A DNA stretch of 64,000 nucleotides from [Clostridium] viride DSM 6836. GTDB taxonomy: Bacteria; Bacillota; Clostridia; Oscillospirales; Oscillospiraceae. The notes under the pieces are model-generated. The model had not been told where the DNA came from, did no database searches, and was given only the letters and a program-made list of their open reading frames with translations. This document shows positions 27,068 through 35,629 of this stretch, piece after piece. The position numbers and the translations under genes were made by a program. Within the stretch, counting starts at the first letter, position 1. Each line of letters starts with the position of its first letter. The stretch lies in contig JHZO01000005.1 in the NCBI GenBank assembly GCA_000620945.1, positions 115,773 to 179,772 on the forward strand, in the 5' to 3' direction.

Positions 27068-29299
27068 ATGATGAAGAAGAGGAAACAAACCCTGGCCCTT
27101 TTGCTGGCAGCACTGATGATTGTCTTGTCGCTTCCCCTGTCCGCAACGGCCGGCTTTTCGGATATTTCGGATACGGAAACCGCACGCAATGTGGACGTGT
27201 TGCAAATGATGGGGGTCATTTCGGGGCTGTCTTACGACCGGTTTGAACCCAACGGCACACTGACCCGGGCGCAATTTACCAAAATGGCGGTCACGGTTCT
27301 GGGTAAAGCGGATCAGATAAGCAGCTATCGGAGCTTTACCATTTTTCCGGACGTCAAGTCCTCCCATTGGGCCGCAGGCTATGTGAATTTTTCCGTGCGG
27401 GGCGAACAGAAGTTCATTTCCGGGTTTGCGGACGGCACCTTTGGCCCGGATCGGAACATCAGTTACGGGGAAGCCGTCACCATCCTCATGCGCCTTCTGG
27501 GCTATAAGGATGAGGACGTGGGGCTTGCCTGGCCCAGCGGATATCTCAATGCCGCCGCTTCGGCGGGTCTCACGGAAGGGCTGTCTCTTGCCGGAACGGA
27601 TGCCCTCACGCGGGCACAGGCGGCAAAGCTCTTTGTGAACTTGCTGTCCACGCCCACCAAAGCCGATAAGAAGAAGCCCTTTGGCGAAAGCGTCTCCTCA
27701 GGAGTACAGCAAGATGTCATCCTGCTTCGCCCCAACGCCAAACTGGACGATGGGTCCCTGGCCGTCCAGACTACCGACAGCACCACCAAACTGGCAAACG
27801 GGCATGTACCCACCCTGTTGCAGGGACTTCGTGGGACGCTTTTGCTGGATGCCAAGGGCAATGCCTGGGGCTTTGTACCCAGCCGAGTTGGAAGCGCCAA
27901 GGAGATTACGGTATCCAACGCCAAGGCCGGCAGCTTGACGGACAAGAACGGACAGGAATATACTCTCACGGCCAAGGTAAAGTCCTATTACGATGAGAAA
28001 GAAACGACCTATGGCGAAGTGTTCGTGAACCTTCGCTCGGGCACACGCGTCACCCTGCATTTTGATGCCGCCGGCAAGGTGGAAAGTCTGTATGTGGGCA
28101 CACGAACCACGGAGTCTGCCATCGTAATTGACAAGGACGGCAACGGAACCCGTCTGGCTGCTCTCACCGGCGGACGAAAGGATTATAAGATTATCCGCAA
28201 CGGGGAACAGGTCACCCCCGCAGCCCTGCGAACCTACGATGTGGCTACCTATCGCCCCACCGAAAACGAGATTCAGATCAGTACCTTCCGCCTGTCAGGG
28301 CGCTATGACAACGCCTATCCCAACACACAGGCCCCCACCAGCATCAAGGTGCTGGGCAAGGACTTTGAGGTGCTGCCTTCTGCGGTGAGCAGCCTTGCAG
28401 GCTTTAAGATCGGAGATCAAATCACCCTACTCTTAACGCCTGATTTTCAGGTGGCCGGCGCTGTGGATTCCCGATACCTTTCCGGCAACGCCATTGGCAT
28501 CGCCTCCATCTCCGGCAAAGAGGCAACGGTGGTACTGCCGGAGGGACTTACCTTAAAGGGAAGCTTTGATGGGGACGAAAAGAGTGTTCAGGGGCAGCTC
28601 GTTTCCGTCTCCTCCTGGAAAGAGGGTGCCCTGAACCTGAATGTAGTGCAACCGCGAACCAACAATGATTCATTGGATGTGGCGAAAAAGACGCTGGGTA
28701 GTTATGCACTTTCAGCGGATGTACAGCTATTCGAGAGAGTGGGGAAGGGCCCGGTTGCTTCCATTGCCTTAGAGGACATTCGTCTGGCCAAAATTCCGGC
28801 CAGTAAAATCGCATATCAGCGCATCAATGACAATGGCAAAGTCAACTTGCTTATCTTGGATAACGTGACCGGAAATCAGTATCGGTACGGCATCAGCAAA
28901 ACCACCTATGAAAAGTATGAAATGAACGATCCAGACGGCTTTGGAAAAGACTCCTACACACTGGAGAAACTTCGCCTGAAAACCCCCGGCGGAGAGCTTG
29001 GGCCGTATCCCGGCATTGGAATCGGCAGTGAACACTGGGTTGGCATCGTGGTGGATGGGCAAGATAAGGTGGTTTCTTCCGTTAAGCTGAGAAGCCTCCT
29101 CAATGTGACCAATGCCGCGTGGGAGAGCGAGGATCTGGTGTTCTTTGGCAACAAGAGCTACACGGTGAGTGAGGATGTGATCTGCTATAACAGCACCACT
29201 GGGCGATGGGTCACGCTGGGGGCAGCTCGTGCCTTCGGGGAAAGCATGACGCTCTATGTGGACGATTTTGATGTGGTGCGCGGGGTTCAGGTTTCCTAG
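27068..29299 (+). CDS. SLH-domain surface protein cotranscribed with the exporter
   Basis: A 743-residue secreted protein. Signal peptide to about residue 29 (ATAG), then three SLH domains at about 29-80, 90-150 and 150-200 (FPDVKSSHWAAGYVNF and SGFADGTFGPDRNISYGEAV are typical). The C-terminal 540 residues are beta-rich and unassigned. It begins 39 bp after the permease with AAAGGGAG as ribosome site, and no terminator intervenes, so it is probably made together with the exporter. An anchor for the exporter or its cargo in the wall is speculation. MM at the start leaves one codon of doubt. Confidence 0.88.
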   Translation: MMKKRKQTLALLLAALMIVLSLPLSATAGFSDISDTETARNVDVLQMMGVISGLSYDRFEPNGTLTRAQFTKMAVTVLGKADQISSYRSFTIFPDVKSSHWAAGYVNFSVRGEQKFISGFADGTFGPDRNISYGEAVTILMRLLGYKDEDVGLAWPSGYLNAAASAGLTEGLSLAGTDALTRAQAAKLFVNLLSTPTKADKKKPFGESVSSGVQQDVILLRPNAKLDDGSLAVQTTDSTTKLANGHVPTLLQGLRGTLLLDAKGNAWGFVPSRVGSAKEITVSNAKAGSLTDKNGQEYTLTAKVKSYYDEKETTYGEVFVNLRSGTRVTLHFDAAGKVESLYVGTRTTESAIVIDKDGNGTRLAALTGGRKDYKIIRNGEQVTPAALRTYDVATYRPTENEIQISTFRLSGRYDNAYPNTQAPTSIKVLGKDFEVLPSAVSSLAGFKIGDQITLLLTPDFQVAGAVDSRYLSGNAIGIASISGKEATVVLPEGLTLKGSFDGDEKSVQGQLVSVSSWKEGALNLNVVQPRTNNDSLDVAKKTLGSYALSADVQLFERVGKGPVASIALEDIRLAKIPASKIAYQRINDNGKVNLLILDNVTGNQYRYGISKTTYEKYEMNDPDGFGKDSYTLEKLRLKTPGGELGPYPGIGIGSEHWVGIVVDGQDKVVSSVKLRSLLNVTNAAWESEDLVFFGNKSYTVSEDVICYNSTTGRWVTLGAARAFGESMTLYVDDFDVVRGVQVS

Positions 29300-29332
29300 T
29301 CAAAAATTTTCCTGGGAAATTGTTGTCTTTCG

Positions 29333-29401
29333 TTGATGTTTTCCGATAAATTTGCTATGCTATAGAGAAGAAGGGCAGGCAGGCCAATCGCCTGTCTGCC
29401 C
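29333..29401 (+). promoter_or_regulatory. Promoter and leader hairpin of the AI-2E-family gene
   Basis: TTGATG (29333-29338), 17 bp, TATGCT (29356-29361). The leader begins with a strong hairpin, GGGCAGGCAGGC (29373-29384) against GCCTGTCTGCCC (29390-29401), ending 12 bases before the AGGGAGGG ribosome site. No T-run follows, so it is not a plain terminator. Confidence 0.7.
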
Positions 29402-29427
29402 ACTTCCAACGAAAGGGAGGGATCGCT

Positions 29428-30558
29428 ATTAGACTAGATCGAAGGACCCTGTTTCGCCTTGGCGGAGCTATCTTCCTCCTCTACCTCTGTGTCCATTATT
29501 GGGATGCTGCCATTCTGCTGGGGCGCGCCATCTTTGTGGCGACAACCCCGCTGATCTTGGGCTTTTGCATTGCCTATATCGTCAACATTTTGATGAGTTT
29601 TTACGAAAACATTTTCTACACCGGAAAACGATCCCACCTGGTAGCCATGACGCGCAGACCCCTGTGCATGCTCTTAGCCTTTGCCAGCTTGGTGCTGATC
29701 ATCATTGGCGTGTTTCTTCTTATCATTCCGGAGCTGATTTCTTGCTTGCAACTGCTGGCGCAGGAACTGCCCCGCTCCTGGGAGCGAGGCGTCTTGTGGA
29801 TTCAGGAAAACATCAATGAGGAGCGTTGGGCCCAGATTGAATCCTTTGTGGGGAATACCACCTGGGATTGGCAAGGCCTCTTGAAAAAGGCTGTGGACTT
29901 CTTGGTATCCGGTTTTGGTGGGATGATGGGAACCATGACCACGGTGATTACGAGAACCTTCTCCACCTTAGTGACCCTGCTGGTGGGACTCATTTTTGCC
30001 ATCTATATCTTGATGGGAAAGGAACGCCTGTCCGGGCAAATCCATCGGGTCTCGCGTCACTACTTGAGACCGGTGTGGTATCAGAGACTCTGTTACGTGG
30101 TGCAGGTGTTGGATAACAGCTTCCGCCGTTTTATCGTGGGTCAGTGCACCGAGGCTGTGATCTTAGGAGTCTTATGTACCCTCAGCATGCATCTCTTCCG
30201 CTTCCCCTACGCCAACATGATTGGTGCCCTCATCGGTTTTACCGCACTGATTCCGGTTGCAGGTGCCTACATTGGTGCATCCGTGGGTGCCTTTATGATC
30301 TTTACGGTATCTCCCATCAAGGCGCTGTTCTTCCTGATCTTCATTGTGGTATTGCAACAGCTGGAGGGAAACCTTATCTATCCCCGTGTCGTGGGCGCAT
30401 CCATTGGCCTGCCGGGAATCTGGGTGCTGGCAGCCATCACCATTGGAGGAGCTCTGATGGGCATTGGGGGCATGCTGTTGGGGGTTCCCCTTGCGGCAAC
30501 GGCCTACACGCTCCTGCGCGATGATCTTACGGAGCAAAAGTTGCGAAAGGCTTTATAG
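29428..30558 (+). CDS. AI-2E family transporter, apparent ATT start
   Basis: A 376-residue membrane protein of the AI-2E/UPF0118 family. Members export autoinducer-2 or move Na+/H+; the substrate here is unknown. The conserved C-terminal part is present: GLIFAIYILMGKERL, FRRFIVGQCTEAVILG, YANMIGALIGFTALIPVAGAYIG and LEGNLIYPRVVGASIGLPG. The only good ribosome site, AGGGAGGG, precedes an in-frame ATT at 29428. Starting there adds LDRRTLFRLGGAIFLLYLC, the first membrane helix expected in the family. The first in-frame ATG (29536) has no ribosome site and would cut off that helix. Noncanonical ATT initiation is therefore inferred; a point error in an ATG is the alternative. Confidence 0.88.
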   Translation: MRLDRRTLFRLGGAIFLLYLCVHYWDAAILLGRAIFVATTPLILGFCIAYIVNILMSFYENIFYTGKRSHLVAMTRRPLCMLLAFASLVLIIIGVFLLIIPELISCLQLLAQELPRSWERGVLWIQENINEERWAQIESFVGNTTWDWQGLLKKAVDFLVSGFGGMMGTMTTVITRTFSTLVTLLVGLIFAIYILMGKERLSGQIHRVSRHYLRPVWYQRLCYVVQVLDNSFRRFIVGQCTEAVILGVLCTLSMHLFRFPYANMIGALIGFTALIPVAGAYIGASVGAFMIFTVSPIKALFFLIFIVVLQQLEGNLIYPRVVGASIGLPGIWVLAAITIGGALMGIGGMLLGVPLAATAYTLLRDDLTEQKLRKAL

Positions 30559-30565
30559 TGAAATG

Positions 30566-30605
30566 AAAAAAGAAGGATAGGGTAAGCCCCCCTATCCTTC
30601 TTTTT
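30566..30605. terminator. Bidirectional terminator after the AI-2E-family gene
   Basis: AAAAAAGAAGGATAGG against CCTATCCTTCTTTTT with a loop of eight to nine bases; lies between convergent genes. Confidence 0.92.
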
Positions 30606-30611
30606 ATTTGA

Positions 30612-32291
30612 TCACTGGAATGATTTCTTCTGATTTTGTGTTCGATCCGCCAGGATGGTGTGATAGAATTGATAGCCACCGGAGAGGTTAAAACAGACGA
30701 AGCCACGTTGCTGTAGAATCCGGCAGGCCAAATAGCTACGGAGCCCACTATGACAGTTCACATAAATGGGCTTGGAGGCATCCACCTCGTCCAAACGCTC
30801 GCGAAGTTCATCCAGCGGAATGGATTGGGCCCCTTCGATGTGCCCCTGTGCAAATTCGGCCGGAGTGCGCACGTCCAGCAGGGTGACGTTTGGATTTCGC
30901 GTCAGTTCATCCACCTCGTCCCAATGGAACTGTTTCACGGTTCCGTTTAGGAGGTTCTCAATCACAAATCCAACCATATTCACCGGGTCTTTGGCCGAAG
31001 AATAAGGTGGCGCGTAGCAGAGTTCGAGGGTGGTAAGGTCATGAGCGGTGAGACCGGCTCGAATGGCCGTAGCAAAGATGTCACCGCGTTTGTCCACGCC
31101 ATCGTGCCCCACAATTTGCACCCCAAGAATCTTCCCGCCTTCTGGATTGAATAGGGTTTTGATGACCATGCCGGTGGCACCGGGGTAATAGGTGGCGTGA
31201 GAGAAGGAGTAAATAACCGCCTTGTCAAATGCGATGCCATTGGCTTTGGCGTACTCTTCCGTGATTCCACTGAGGGCTACGGTTCGATCAAACAGCTTCA
31301 TGACGGAGGAACCTTGCGTACCGGAATAAAGACTGGGAACCCCACAGAGATGATCCGCCGCAATCCGTCCTTGCTTATTGGCTGGACCGGCTAAAGGAAT
31401 CACGCTGGGTTTTTTGGAAATGAAGTGAACCACTTCCACCGCATCGCCCACGGCATAAATATCCGGATCTGAGGTTAGCATATGCTCGTTGACCTGAATG
31501 GCATCCTTTGCTCCAAGGCGTAATCCAGCCTTTTTGGCAAGGCGGGTATCAGGCGTAACCCCGATGGCTAGTATGACCATGTCCGCGGAAACCACCTGGC
31601 CGGAGTCCAGGTTCGCCAAAACGCCATTCTCCGTGGTCTCGAAGGAGGTGATGGTGTCGTTTAAGAACAGCTTCACCTTATGCGAGCGGAGTACGGCATG
31701 CACTTCACTGGCCATGTCTGCATCCATCTGTTGCATGACGTGATCGGAAAGATTAATGATGGTTGGATTGACGCCCATGGCAGACAGGTTTTCGGCCATC
31801 TCCAACCCAATGTACCCGCCACCTAGGATGATGGCCTTCTTTGGCTTGTGAGTTGTGACAAAGTTACGGATTGCCATCGTTTGCTCCACGGTGCGCAGGG
31901 TAAAAAAGCGATCGCCCTTGGTGCCGGGGATTTTGGGATCGATTGGTTTTGCCCCGGAAGCCAGAATGAGCTTATCGTAACTCATTTGAAGCATCTTGCC
32001 GGTCTCCAGGTTTTTGACGGTAATCACTTTTGCCTCGGACAGTAAGCTCATGACTTCGTGGCGAACCCTCACATCAATGTGAAAGCGCGTATGAAAGCTT
32101 TCCGGGGACTGCAAGGTCAACGCATCCGGGTCGGTGATCTCGCCCCCGATATAGTAGGGTAGGCCGCAGTTGGCGTAGGAGACAAAGCCGCTTTTCTCAA
32201 AGAGAATGATTTCCGCTTCTTCGTTCAATCGGCGAAGCCGAGCAGCTGCCGAGGCACCGCCAGCAACGCCACCCACAATAATTACTCTCAT
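30612..32291 (-). CDS. CoA-disulfide reductase fused to rhodanese
   Basis: A 559-residue FAD enzyme of the CoADR-Rhd group. FAD-binding VIIVGGVAGGASAAARLRR; active Cys in SYANCGLPYYIGG; NAD(P)H site AIILGGGYIGLEMAENL; second FAD motif IYAVGDAVEV. The last ~100 residues are a rhodanese domain with Cys in YVNCHSGLRSYLACRIL. Such fusions reduce CoA disulfide, CoA persulfide and polysulfides in anaerobes. The ATG at 32291 is chosen because AAAGGGA lies eight bases upstream; ATGs further up lack ribosome sites. Confidence 0.94.
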   Translation of the reverse strand: MRVIIVGGVAGGASAAARLRRLNEEAEIILFEKSGFVSYANCGLPYYIGGEITDPDALTLQSPESFHTRFHIDVRVRHEVMSLLSEAKVITVKNLETGKMLQMSYDKLILASGAKPIDPKIPGTKGDRFFTLRTVEQTMAIRNFVTTHKPKKAIILGGGYIGLEMAENLSAMGVNPTIINLSDHVMQQMDADMASEVHAVLRSHKVKLFLNDTITSFETTENGVLANLDSGQVVSADMVILAIGVTPDTRLAKKAGLRLGAKDAIQVNEHMLTSDPDIYAVGDAVEVVHFISKKPSVIPLAGPANKQGRIAADHLCGVPSLYSGTQGSSVMKLFDRTVALSGITEEYAKANGIAFDKAVIYSFSHATYYPGATGMVIKTLFNPEGGKILGVQIVGHDGVDKRGDIFATAIRAGLTAHDLTTLELCYAPPYSSAKDPVNMVGFVIENLLNGTVKQFHWDEVDELTRNPNVTLLDVRTPAEFAQGHIEGAQSIPLDELRERLDEVDASKPIYVNCHSGLRSYLACRILQQRGFVCFNLSGGYQFYHTILADRTQNQKKSFQ

Positions 32292-32422
32292 TTGCATTTC
32301 CCTTTCTCGTCCGGTCAGCCTTCTGGATATATGTATGCCAAGAAAGCCGGAATACCAGGTATTATAGGCGTTTGAGCTCAGTTTCATTCGGGAATAGGGG
32401 AAGAATGCGATGATGATGAAAA

Positions 32423-32450
32423 AGGAAGGCCAACAAAAGCTGGCCTTCCT
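32423..32450 (-). terminator. hpf terminator
   Basis: AGGAAGGCCA, eight-base loop, TGGCCTTCCT; on the minus strand followed by TTTTTC. Confidence 0.88.
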
Positions 32451-32497
32451 CCTTTGGTAAAGCGAGCCAAGGCGCGCTTTAGAATGTTAGGGTATCG

Positions 32498-33043
32498 TTA
32501 GGGGTGATCGGTGATCAGCCCGTAGCCACCATCGTTCCGAAGGTAAACCACGGAGAAGGCACCGCCTTGATCTTCATTGCGAAAGGCAAAGAAGCTGTGC
32601 CCCACTAAGTTCATTTGCAGGATGGCTTCGTCCACGGTCATGGGACGGAAGAAAAACTGTTTGGAGCGTATGACTTCAAAATCTCCATCGGCTTCCTCTT
32701 CAGGAGGATAGTAGCTCTCGCTCTCATCGGAGAGAGGCACAAAGCCCTCCGAGCGCAGACGCTTTTCCAAGCGAGCCTTATTCTTGCGCAGCTGGCGCTC
32801 AATGGAGGCAACGGCAGCGTCGATGGTGACGAACATGTCAGAAGTAGATTCGGCTACGCGGATGATGGTAGAACCGGAGCGAATGGTAACCTCAAGCTGA
32901 TTGCGACCCTTCTCCACACTGAAGACCAAGGAAGCTTCCGCTTCGCCTTTAAAAAAGCGATCCAATTTCGAGACCTTTTTTTCAGCATAAGCATGGACGC
33001 GGTCAGGGATGTGCACCTTTTTGTCGGTAAATACGAACTTCAT
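32498..33043 (-). CDS. hpf: Ribosome hibernation promoting factor, long form
   Basis: A 181-residue long HPF that pairs 70S ribosomes into inactive 100S dimers in stationary phase and stress. The N-terminal domain (1-100) has EKKVSKLDRFF and TIRSGSTIIRVAESTSDMFVTIDAAV; an acidic linker follows, then the dimerisation domain (about 125-181): VIRSKQFFFRPMTVDEAILQMNLVGHSFFAFRN split around the usual FxxKPM site. AAAGGAG precedes the ATG. Own promoter, upstream palindrome and leader hairpin; see 33069-33161. Confidence 0.96.
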   Translation of the reverse strand: MKFVFTDKKVHIPDRVHAYAEKKVSKLDRFFKGEAEASLVFSVEKGRNQLEVTIRSGSTIIRVAESTSDMFVTIDAAVASIERQLRKNKARLEKRLRSEGFVPLSDESESYYPPEEEADGDFEVIRSKQFFFRPMTVDEAILQMNLVGHSFFAFRNEDQGGAFSVVYLRNDGGYGLITDHP

Positions 33044-33068
33044 ACGAGTCAGCTCCTTTCTATGCGGG

Positions 33069-33161
33069 GGAACAGAGAAGAGAGATCAACCTTTCCCTCT
33101 CTGTTCCTGTAGTATAGCACAGTTTTTGAAAAAAGTCACGAGAATATTTGTTAAATATTCT
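33069..33161 (-). promoter_or_regulatory. hpf promoter, upstream palindrome and leader hairpin
   Basis: Minus strand: GTGACT (33139-33134), 17 bp, TATACT (33116-33111). Directly upstream of the -35 is a perfect palindrome, AGAATATTT-GTT-AAATATTCT (33141-33161), probably a regulator site. The leader carries a hairpin closed by GGAACAGAGA...TCTCTGTTCC (33069-33107). Confidence 0.75.
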
Positions 33162-33209
33162 AAAAATCAGCAAATTTTTTACTTCGAGCTTGTCCGACAA
33201 AACTAGACC

Positions 33210-33238
33210 TTGACAAATAATGGAAACTAAATTATCCT
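33210..33238 (+). promoter_or_regulatory. Strong promoter of a short transcript
   Basis: TTGACA (33210-33215), 17 bp, TATCCT (33233-33238). Transcription would begin near 33245, only about 80 bases before an intrinsic terminator. Confidence 0.7.
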
Positions 33239-33244
33239 ATAGTT

Positions 33245-33328
33245 GGGCAACGGAAGTTGTCCGTCATGACATCGTTCATTCCATTCTCCTGCATTCGCGC
33301 CTTCCGTTTTGGAAGGCGCACTTTTTTT
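33245..33328 (+). ncRNA. Candidate small RNA or attenuated leader upstream of moxR
   Basis: About 85 bases bounded by the promoter at 33210 and a perfect terminator, GCGCCTTCC-GTTTT-GGAAGGCGC followed by ACTTTTTTT (33297-33328). There is no ribosome site before the single ATG inside it. Because moxR has a second promoter 90 bp downstream, this unit could be an independent small RNA. It could also be an attenuator for the moxR operon. The rest of the 465-bp gap 33044-33508 holds only promoters. Confidence 0.5.
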
Positions 33329-33415
33329 GCGTTCCGGGGCAGTATAGCGATCTGCACAAGCAGGGCAAAGACAGGCTGTCAAAATCAGGCAAAAGGGAGA
33401 CTTGCGGTAAAATGC

Positions 33416-33444
33416 ATGACTTTCCTCTGGGTTTGTGCTACAAT
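33416..33444 (+). promoter_or_regulatory. Second promoter for moxR-VWA
   Basis: ATGACT (33416-33421), 17 bp, TACAAT (33439-33444), 65 bp before the moxR start. Confidence 0.6.
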
Positions 33445-33508
33445 CAACCTACAAAACTATTCAGGAATTTCGTTTATTTGATTGGAAAGGACGAAGAGGA
33501 AAGAACCT

Positions 33509-34360
33509 ATGACAGAATTTAAAGGAACATCACAATATGTCGTCTCAGAGTCGCTCCTTCGCAGCGTCAACATTGCCATTGCCTTATCCAAACCCCTCTT
33601 GATTAAGGGGGAACCGGGCACCGGAAAAACCATGCTGGCAGAGGCCATCAGCGAAGCCTTGGGCAAGAAGCTGCTGATTTGGAATGTGAAATCCAGCACG
33701 AAGGCACAGGATGGCCTGTACGTGTACGACACGGTCCAGCGCTTGTATGACAGCCAGTTTGGTGGCGAAGGCGTTTCGGACGTGGGTCGCTACATTAAAC
33801 TTGGAAAATTGGGGGAAGCGTTTCGCAGCGAGGAGCAGGTCATTCTCCTGATCGATGAGATCGATAAAGCCGATTTGGAATTCCCCAACGATCTTTTGTG
33901 GGAGCTGGACAAGATGGAATTTTACATCCCCGAAACGGGAGAGACCATCAAGGCAGAGCAGCGCCCCATCGTCATCATTACCTCCAATGCGGAGAAGGAA
34001 CTGCCCGATGCCTTCCTGCGCCGCTGTATCTTCCACTACATTGCCTTCCCGGATCGGGAGATGATGCAGCAAATCATTGCCGCCCACTTCGGTGCACTGG
34101 ATGAGATTTTACTGGAAGAGACGCTGCGCGCCTTTTATCTCCTGCGGGAAATGCCCGCCCTGGTGAAGAAACCCTCCACCTCCGAGCTCTTAGACTGGAT
34201 TCAGGCCCTTCGCATCGGTGGCATCCAGCCGGAGCGCATCGAAAAGGAGCTGCCCTTTGCCGGGGTGCTTCTCAAAAAGACCGAAGATATGGAGGCAGCC
34301 GAGTATCACTTCTCGCGGGGCAAGGGCGTAAAGAGCGGCAAAAACGGCGTACGCTGGTAA
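33509..34360 (+). CDS. MoxR-family AAA+ ATPase
   Basis: A 283-residue AAA+ chaperone. Walker A GEPGTGKT, Walker B VILLIDEIDKAD, sensor 1 IITSNAEKELPDAF, Arg finger FLRRCIFHYI. These ATPases work with a VWA-domain partner to mature or remodel protein complexes, often by metal insertion. The partner gene starts 14 bp downstream. ATG with AGAGGAAAG upstream; an upstream in-frame TTG is not supported. Confidence 0.93.
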   Translation: MTEFKGTSQYVVSESLLRSVNIAIALSKPLLIKGEPGTGKTMLAEAISEALGKKLLIWNVKSSTKAQDGLYVYDTVQRLYDSQFGGEGVSDVGRYIKLGKLGEAFRSEEQVILLIDEIDKADLEFPNDLLWELDKMEFYIPETGETIKAEQRPIVIITSNAEKELPDAFLRRCIFHYIAFPDREMMQQIIAAHFGALDEILLEETLRAFYLLREMPALVKKPSTSELLDWIQALRIGGIQPERIEKELPFAGVLLKKTEDMEAAEYHFSRGKGVKSGKNGVRW

Positions 34361-34373
34361 GGGGACAAAAGCC

Positions 34374-35570
34374 GTGTTTATTGATTTTTTCTACCTACTT
34401 CGGGCCCACGAGCTTGAAGTCAGCGTGAACGAGTGGATGACCTTGATGGAGGCCCTCTCCAAAGGTCTACATCAGAACAGCCTCTTGGGATTTTACTATC
34501 TTACCCGCGGGATCCTCATCAAAACCGAAGCGGACTTTGATAAGTTTGACGGAGTGTTTCTGGAGTACTTTGAAAATGTAAAAAACCTAGACGCCATTCC
34601 AGCAGAATTTTACGAATGGCTGCATGACCCCAAGGAAATGAAGCCCTATGATCCCAACGAGGTGGATGCGCGCACCACCTATGACCTGGATCGCCTGCGT
34701 GAGATGCTGAAAGAACGTCTGGAGGAGCAGCATGCACGGCACGATGGAGGCCAGTATTGGGTTGGAACGGGCGGCACCTCGGTGCTGGGACACTCCGGCT
34801 ATGCCGGAACCGGCATTTTAGTCGGGGGTGAGGGGGGCCGACGGCATGCCCTGCAAGTGGCCGCGGAACGGGAGTTTCGGGATTTTCGGGAGGACAATAC
34901 CCTGGATCTGCGCAGCTTCCAGATGGCCTTCCGGCGTCTGCGGCAGTATACCCAACAGGAAGATGGCCCCCGTGACCAGCTGAACCTGGAGGAGACCATC
35001 AAAGAGACCGGTAAAAACGCCGGTTTCCTTTCGCTGCAGTTTGAACGGCCCCGAGAGAATGCGGTAAAAGTCCTGCTGCTCTTTGATTCGGGCGGCTCCA
35101 TGCGTCCCTATTCGCGGATCTGTAGCCAACTCTTTCAGGCGGTCGATCAAGCCAACCACTTCAAGGACTTAAAGATCTACTACTTCCACAACTGCGTCTA
35201 TGAAGAGCTGTATAAAGAACCCTCCCTGGTGCAGGATTCGGCCGTGTCCACCCTGTCGGTGCTGAATCAACTGGGACGGGAGTATAAAGTGATTTTCGTG
35301 GGCGATGCCTCTATGGCACTGTCCGAACTCTACCGGGTGGGTGGTGCAATCTCCTACCAGCACTACAACGAGGAAACCGGTTTGACCTGGCTTCAGCGCA
35401 TCCATGCGCGCTTTGACCGGACCATTTGGTTTAACCCCATTCCCCGGGAGTATTGGCCCTATGACTACGGGGCCGATAGCATTCGCATCATCGGGCAGAC
35501 CTTCCCCATGGAACATCTCTCCGCCGAGGGCCTTGCAAGGGGCTTAAAATCCCTTATAGCCGCGCGCTAA
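34374..35570 (+). CDS. VWA-domain (CoxE-like) protein, partner of MoxR
   Basis: A 398-residue cytoplasmic protein. The N-terminus (FFYLLRAHELEVSVNEWMTLMEAL) is typical of CoxE-like VWA proteins. A flexible Gly-rich stretch at about 120-165 is followed by the VWA domain from about 215 on, whose metal site LLLFDSGGSMRPYS keeps DxGGSM where the classical motif is DxSxS. GTG start with AAGGGGAC upstream. Forms a two-gene operon with moxR, closed by a terminator. Client protein unknown; no CO-dehydrogenase genes are in the window. Confidence 0.9.
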   Translation: MFIDFFYLLRAHELEVSVNEWMTLMEALSKGLHQNSLLGFYYLTRGILIKTEADFDKFDGVFLEYFENVKNLDAIPAEFYEWLHDPKEMKPYDPNEVDARTTYDLDRLREMLKERLEEQHARHDGGQYWVGTGGTSVLGHSGYAGTGILVGGEGGRRHALQVAAEREFRDFREDNTLDLRSFQMAFRRLRQYTQQEDGPRDQLNLEETIKETGKNAGFLSLQFERPRENAVKVLLLFDSGGSMRPYSRICSQLFQAVDQANHFKDLKIYYFHNCVYEELYKEPSLVQDSAVSTLSVLNQLGREYKVIFVGDASMALSELYRVGGAISYQHYNEETGLTWLQRIHARFDRTIWFNPIPREYWPYDYGADSIRIIGQTFPMEHLSAEGLARGLKSLIAAR

Positions 35571-35574
35571 CAAG

Positions 35575-35608
35575 AAAACACCACCGAAGCACTGTTCGGT
35601 GGTGTTTT
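35575..35608. terminator. Terminator between VWA gene and cysK
   Basis: AAAACACCACCGAA against TTCGGTGGTGTTTT, seven-base loop; T-run both ways, between convergent genes. Confidence 0.93.
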
Positions 35609-35629
35609 TTATGAGAGTAGAAGGTCAAA

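Noticed and set aside
33267..33481. Short frame starting at the ATG inside the candidate small RNA
   Set aside because: No ribosome site, and the frame runs through the terminator.
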